Below, in pieces: positions 5,759-6,919 of a stretch of 6,919 nucleotides of DNA. Source of the stretch: CAZNQW01 sp964575225 (GTDB lineage Bacteria > Chloroflexota > Anaerolineae > JAAYZQ01); NCBI GenBank assembly GCA_964575225.1, contig CAZNQW010000208.1:1-6919 (forward strand), in the 5' to 3' direction. The notes below the pieces were generated by a model, which saw only the letters and a program-made list of their open reading frames with translations, was not told the DNA's origin and searched no databases. Position numbers and translations under genes: made by a program. Position 1 is the stretch's first letter; each line of letters starts with the position of its first letter.

Positions 5759-6751
5759 CTAAAGATCCCGGTCACTGCTATGGCCCGGTGACGCCTTGGC
5801 TGAGGGATCGACATAGACCTTGGCGTAATTGACGGCTGTGGCTGCTTCTGCCGTGGCGACGGCAATCAGTTTGAGCTTGCCTGGGTAGGTGGCGATATCG
5901 CCGACGGCATACACCCCCGGGAGGTTGGTGCGAAAATGGGAATCGACCCGGATGGCGTTGCCTACGATCTCCAGGCCCCATTCTCGGATGGGACCGAGAT
6001 TGGCCAAAAAGCCCAGGCCGAGCACCACGGCGTCGACGGCGATGGTCTGCTCGCGACCCTCGCGATTGTCAATAATCGTGGCGGCTTCCACTCGATCCTG
6101 ACCGTGGAGGGCCTGTAGTTCGTGGTGGGTCAGTACCTCACATTCAGACGACAGCACCTGGGAGACCGATTGTTCGTGGGCTCGAAAGGCGCCCCGGCGA
6201 TGAATAAGGGTTACCTCTTTGGCCACGCCCAGCAAGCTGTGGGCCCAATCCAGGGCTGTATCACCGCCGCCCACCACCAGCACGCGCCGGTTCCGAAACG
6301 CTTCGCGGTCGTGCAGGAAATAGGTGACGCCTTTGCCGGCCATTCGCTCCAGATCGGGCAGATCCAGAGTGCGGGGTACAAAAGCGCCTACTCCGGCGGC
6401 GATGATCACCGTTCGCGAGAGATGGCGGATGCCCGCTGCGGTCTCGAGTTCGATGGCATTCTCATCCTTGCGGCGCAGGTGGTTGACTTTGGCATTGAGG
6501 CACACCTCGGGCGAGAACTGGAGGGCCTGTTCCACCTGCCGGTCCACCAGCTCGCGGGCGAGGACCTTGGGAAAGCCGGGGATGTCATAGATGTACTTGT
6601 CGGGATACAAGGCAGCAAGCTGGCCGCCCAGTTGAGGCAGGCTGTCGATGATCTTGGCTTTGGCGGCTCGGAGCCCGGCATAGAAGGCGGCAAAAAGGCC
6701 CGATGGACCACCGCCGATGATGGTGATGTCAAAGATCTCCGGCTCGGGCAT
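5759..6751 (-). CDS. Ferredoxin--NADP+ reductase, thioredoxin-reductase-like type 2
   Basis: This 330-aa cytosolic FAD enzyme moves electrons between NADPH and ferredoxin (EC 1.18.1.2 type). The FAD dinucleotide-binding motif GGGPSG is at 13-18, followed by LGGQL (41-45) and YPDKYIYDIPGFP (49-61), a segment typical of this subfamily. The NADPH domain has GGGDTALDW (161-169) and HRR (184-186), which fits recognition of the 2'-phosphate. The C-terminal FAD block starts GDIATYPGKLKL (284-295) and runs into a TAEAATAVN helix (300-308). The redox CxxC of thioredoxin reductase is absent: the only cysteines are C84 and C204. That favours ferredoxin/flavodoxin reductase of the YumC kind over TrxB. 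Length matches the family (about 330-350 aa). The start at 6751 has AAGGAG (6759-6764) 7 nt upstream. It is first in a minus-strand operon with the 457-aa gene. Confidence 0.92.
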   Translation of the reverse strand: MPEPEIFDITIIGGGPSGLFAAFYAGLRAAKAKIIDSLPQLGGQLAALYPDKYIYDIPGFPKVLARELVDRQVEQALQFSPEVCLNAKVNHLRRKDENAIELETAAGIRHLSRTVIIAAGVGAFVPRTLDLPDLERMAGKGVTYFLHDREAFRNRRVLVVGGGDTALDWAHSLLGVAKEVTLIHRRGAFRAHEQSVSQVLSSECEVLTHHELQALHGQDRVEAATIIDNREGREQTIAVDAVVLGLGFLANLGPIREWGLEIVGNAIRVDSHFRTNLPGVYAVGDIATYPGKLKLIAVATAEAATAVNYAKVYVDPSAKASPGHSSDRDL

Positions 6752-6784
6752 GATGATGCTCCTTCTGGCGATGTTGGTGAGGGA

Positions 6785-6813
6785 ATTATATCATACCGGG
6801 GCATGGGATGCAA
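6785..6813 (-). promoter_or_regulatory. Promoter of the ferredoxin--NADP+ reductase operon
   Basis: On the minus strand TTGCAT (6808-6813) lies 17 bp from a perfect TATAAT (6785-6790), with an extended -10 TGA at 6791-6793. Transcription would start near 6778, leaving a short leader of about 27 nt that contains only the SD. The 11-mer TATGATATAAT here also occurs in the promoter at the left end of the window. Confidence 0.75.
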
Positions 6814-6856
6814 GGGACGCTTTTCGGGATAGTGTACAAGTCGGTGGGAATCTTTT

Positions 6857-6880
6857 GTGGGGGCCTACCGAGGCCCCCAC
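6857..6880. other. Perfect 10-bp GC-rich hairpin at the window end
   Basis: GTGGGGGCCT (6857-6866) pairs perfectly with AGGCCCCCAC (6871-6880) around ACCG. It lies upstream of the reductase promoter. TTTT precedes rather than follows it on the plus strand, so it is not a canonical terminator for either strand. It runs straight into homopolymer C and G, so the right arm itself may not be reliable sequence. Confidence 0.45.
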
Positions 6881-6919
6881 CCCCCCGGGGGGGGGGGGGG
6901 GGGGCCCCCCCGGCCGCCC
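6880..6919. other. Homopolymer tail C7-G18-C7, probable sequencing or assembly artefact
   Basis: Seven C (6880-6886), eighteen G (6887-6904) and seven C (6905-6911) are followed by a few more G/C bases. The tail has no A or T at all, unlike the rest of the window. Long poly-G is a known product of two-colour Illumina chemistry, and mirror-like ends arise from fold-back at contig ends. It should not be read as biological. Confidence 0.75.

Noticed and set aside
5759..6751. Thioredoxin reductase (TrxB) for the reductase gene
   Set aside because: The fold is similar, but the required CxxC redox pair is missing; only two isolated cysteines are present.
6122..6832. A 236-codon plus-strand frame opposite the ferredoxin--NADP+ reductase
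   Set aside because: It is antisense to the most certain gene in the window and runs through its promoter, so it is a coding shadow.
6857..6880. Intrinsic terminator at the right end
   Set aside because: The T-run is on the 5' side on the plus strand, and the minus strand has A after the stem, so neither strand fits the rule. The adjacent sequence looks artefactual.

Overview
The window looks like chromosomal DNA from a GC-rich, probably Chloroflexota (Anaerolineae-like) bacterium, most likely the end of a metagenomic contig. The clues are an SH3b lipoprotein with a long Pro/Thr/Ser-rich stalk, clean SD-led starts, sigma70-type promoters and two large proteins that match no named family. The taxonomic call is inference: there is no rRNA or other marker gene.

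Layout. Positions 1-311 are a divergent intergenic region. One promoter fires leftwards out of the window, and another fires rightwards into an amidinotransferase/DDAH-family hydrolase (312-1253). Positions 1254-1743 are non-coding and dense in palindromes: an 18-bp hairpin just after the hydrolase, a small hairpin, two inverted REP-like palindromes, and then a promoter. That promoter drives a secreted SH3b lipoprotein (1744-2814). Positions 2815-2975 separate convergent genes and hold a third REP-like palindrome and an 8-bp stem. The right half is on the minus strand. In transcription order it reads: a promoter, a thioredoxin-reductase-like ferredoxin--NADP+ reductase (6751-5759), a conserved 457-aa protein of unknown function (5709-4336), an internal promoter, and a 400-aa uncharacterised protein with a possible beta-sandwich N-terminus (4178-2976). 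The last 40 bases are homopolymer runs (C7-G18-C7) and look like a sequencing or assembly artefact.

How the genes work together. The reductase and the 457-aa protein are 49 bp apart with no evident promoter between them, so they probably form an operon. The 400-aa gene lies 157 bp further on with its own extended -10, so it may be read separately as well. The hydrolase and the lipoprotein each have their own promoter and appear to be single-gene units. I see no CRISPR array, transposase, phage gene, toxin-antitoxin pair, tRNA or rRNA. I do not claim a new system. The least explained parts are the two unnamed proteins, the REP-like palindrome family, and a hairpin directly against the lipoprotein's ribosome binding site.
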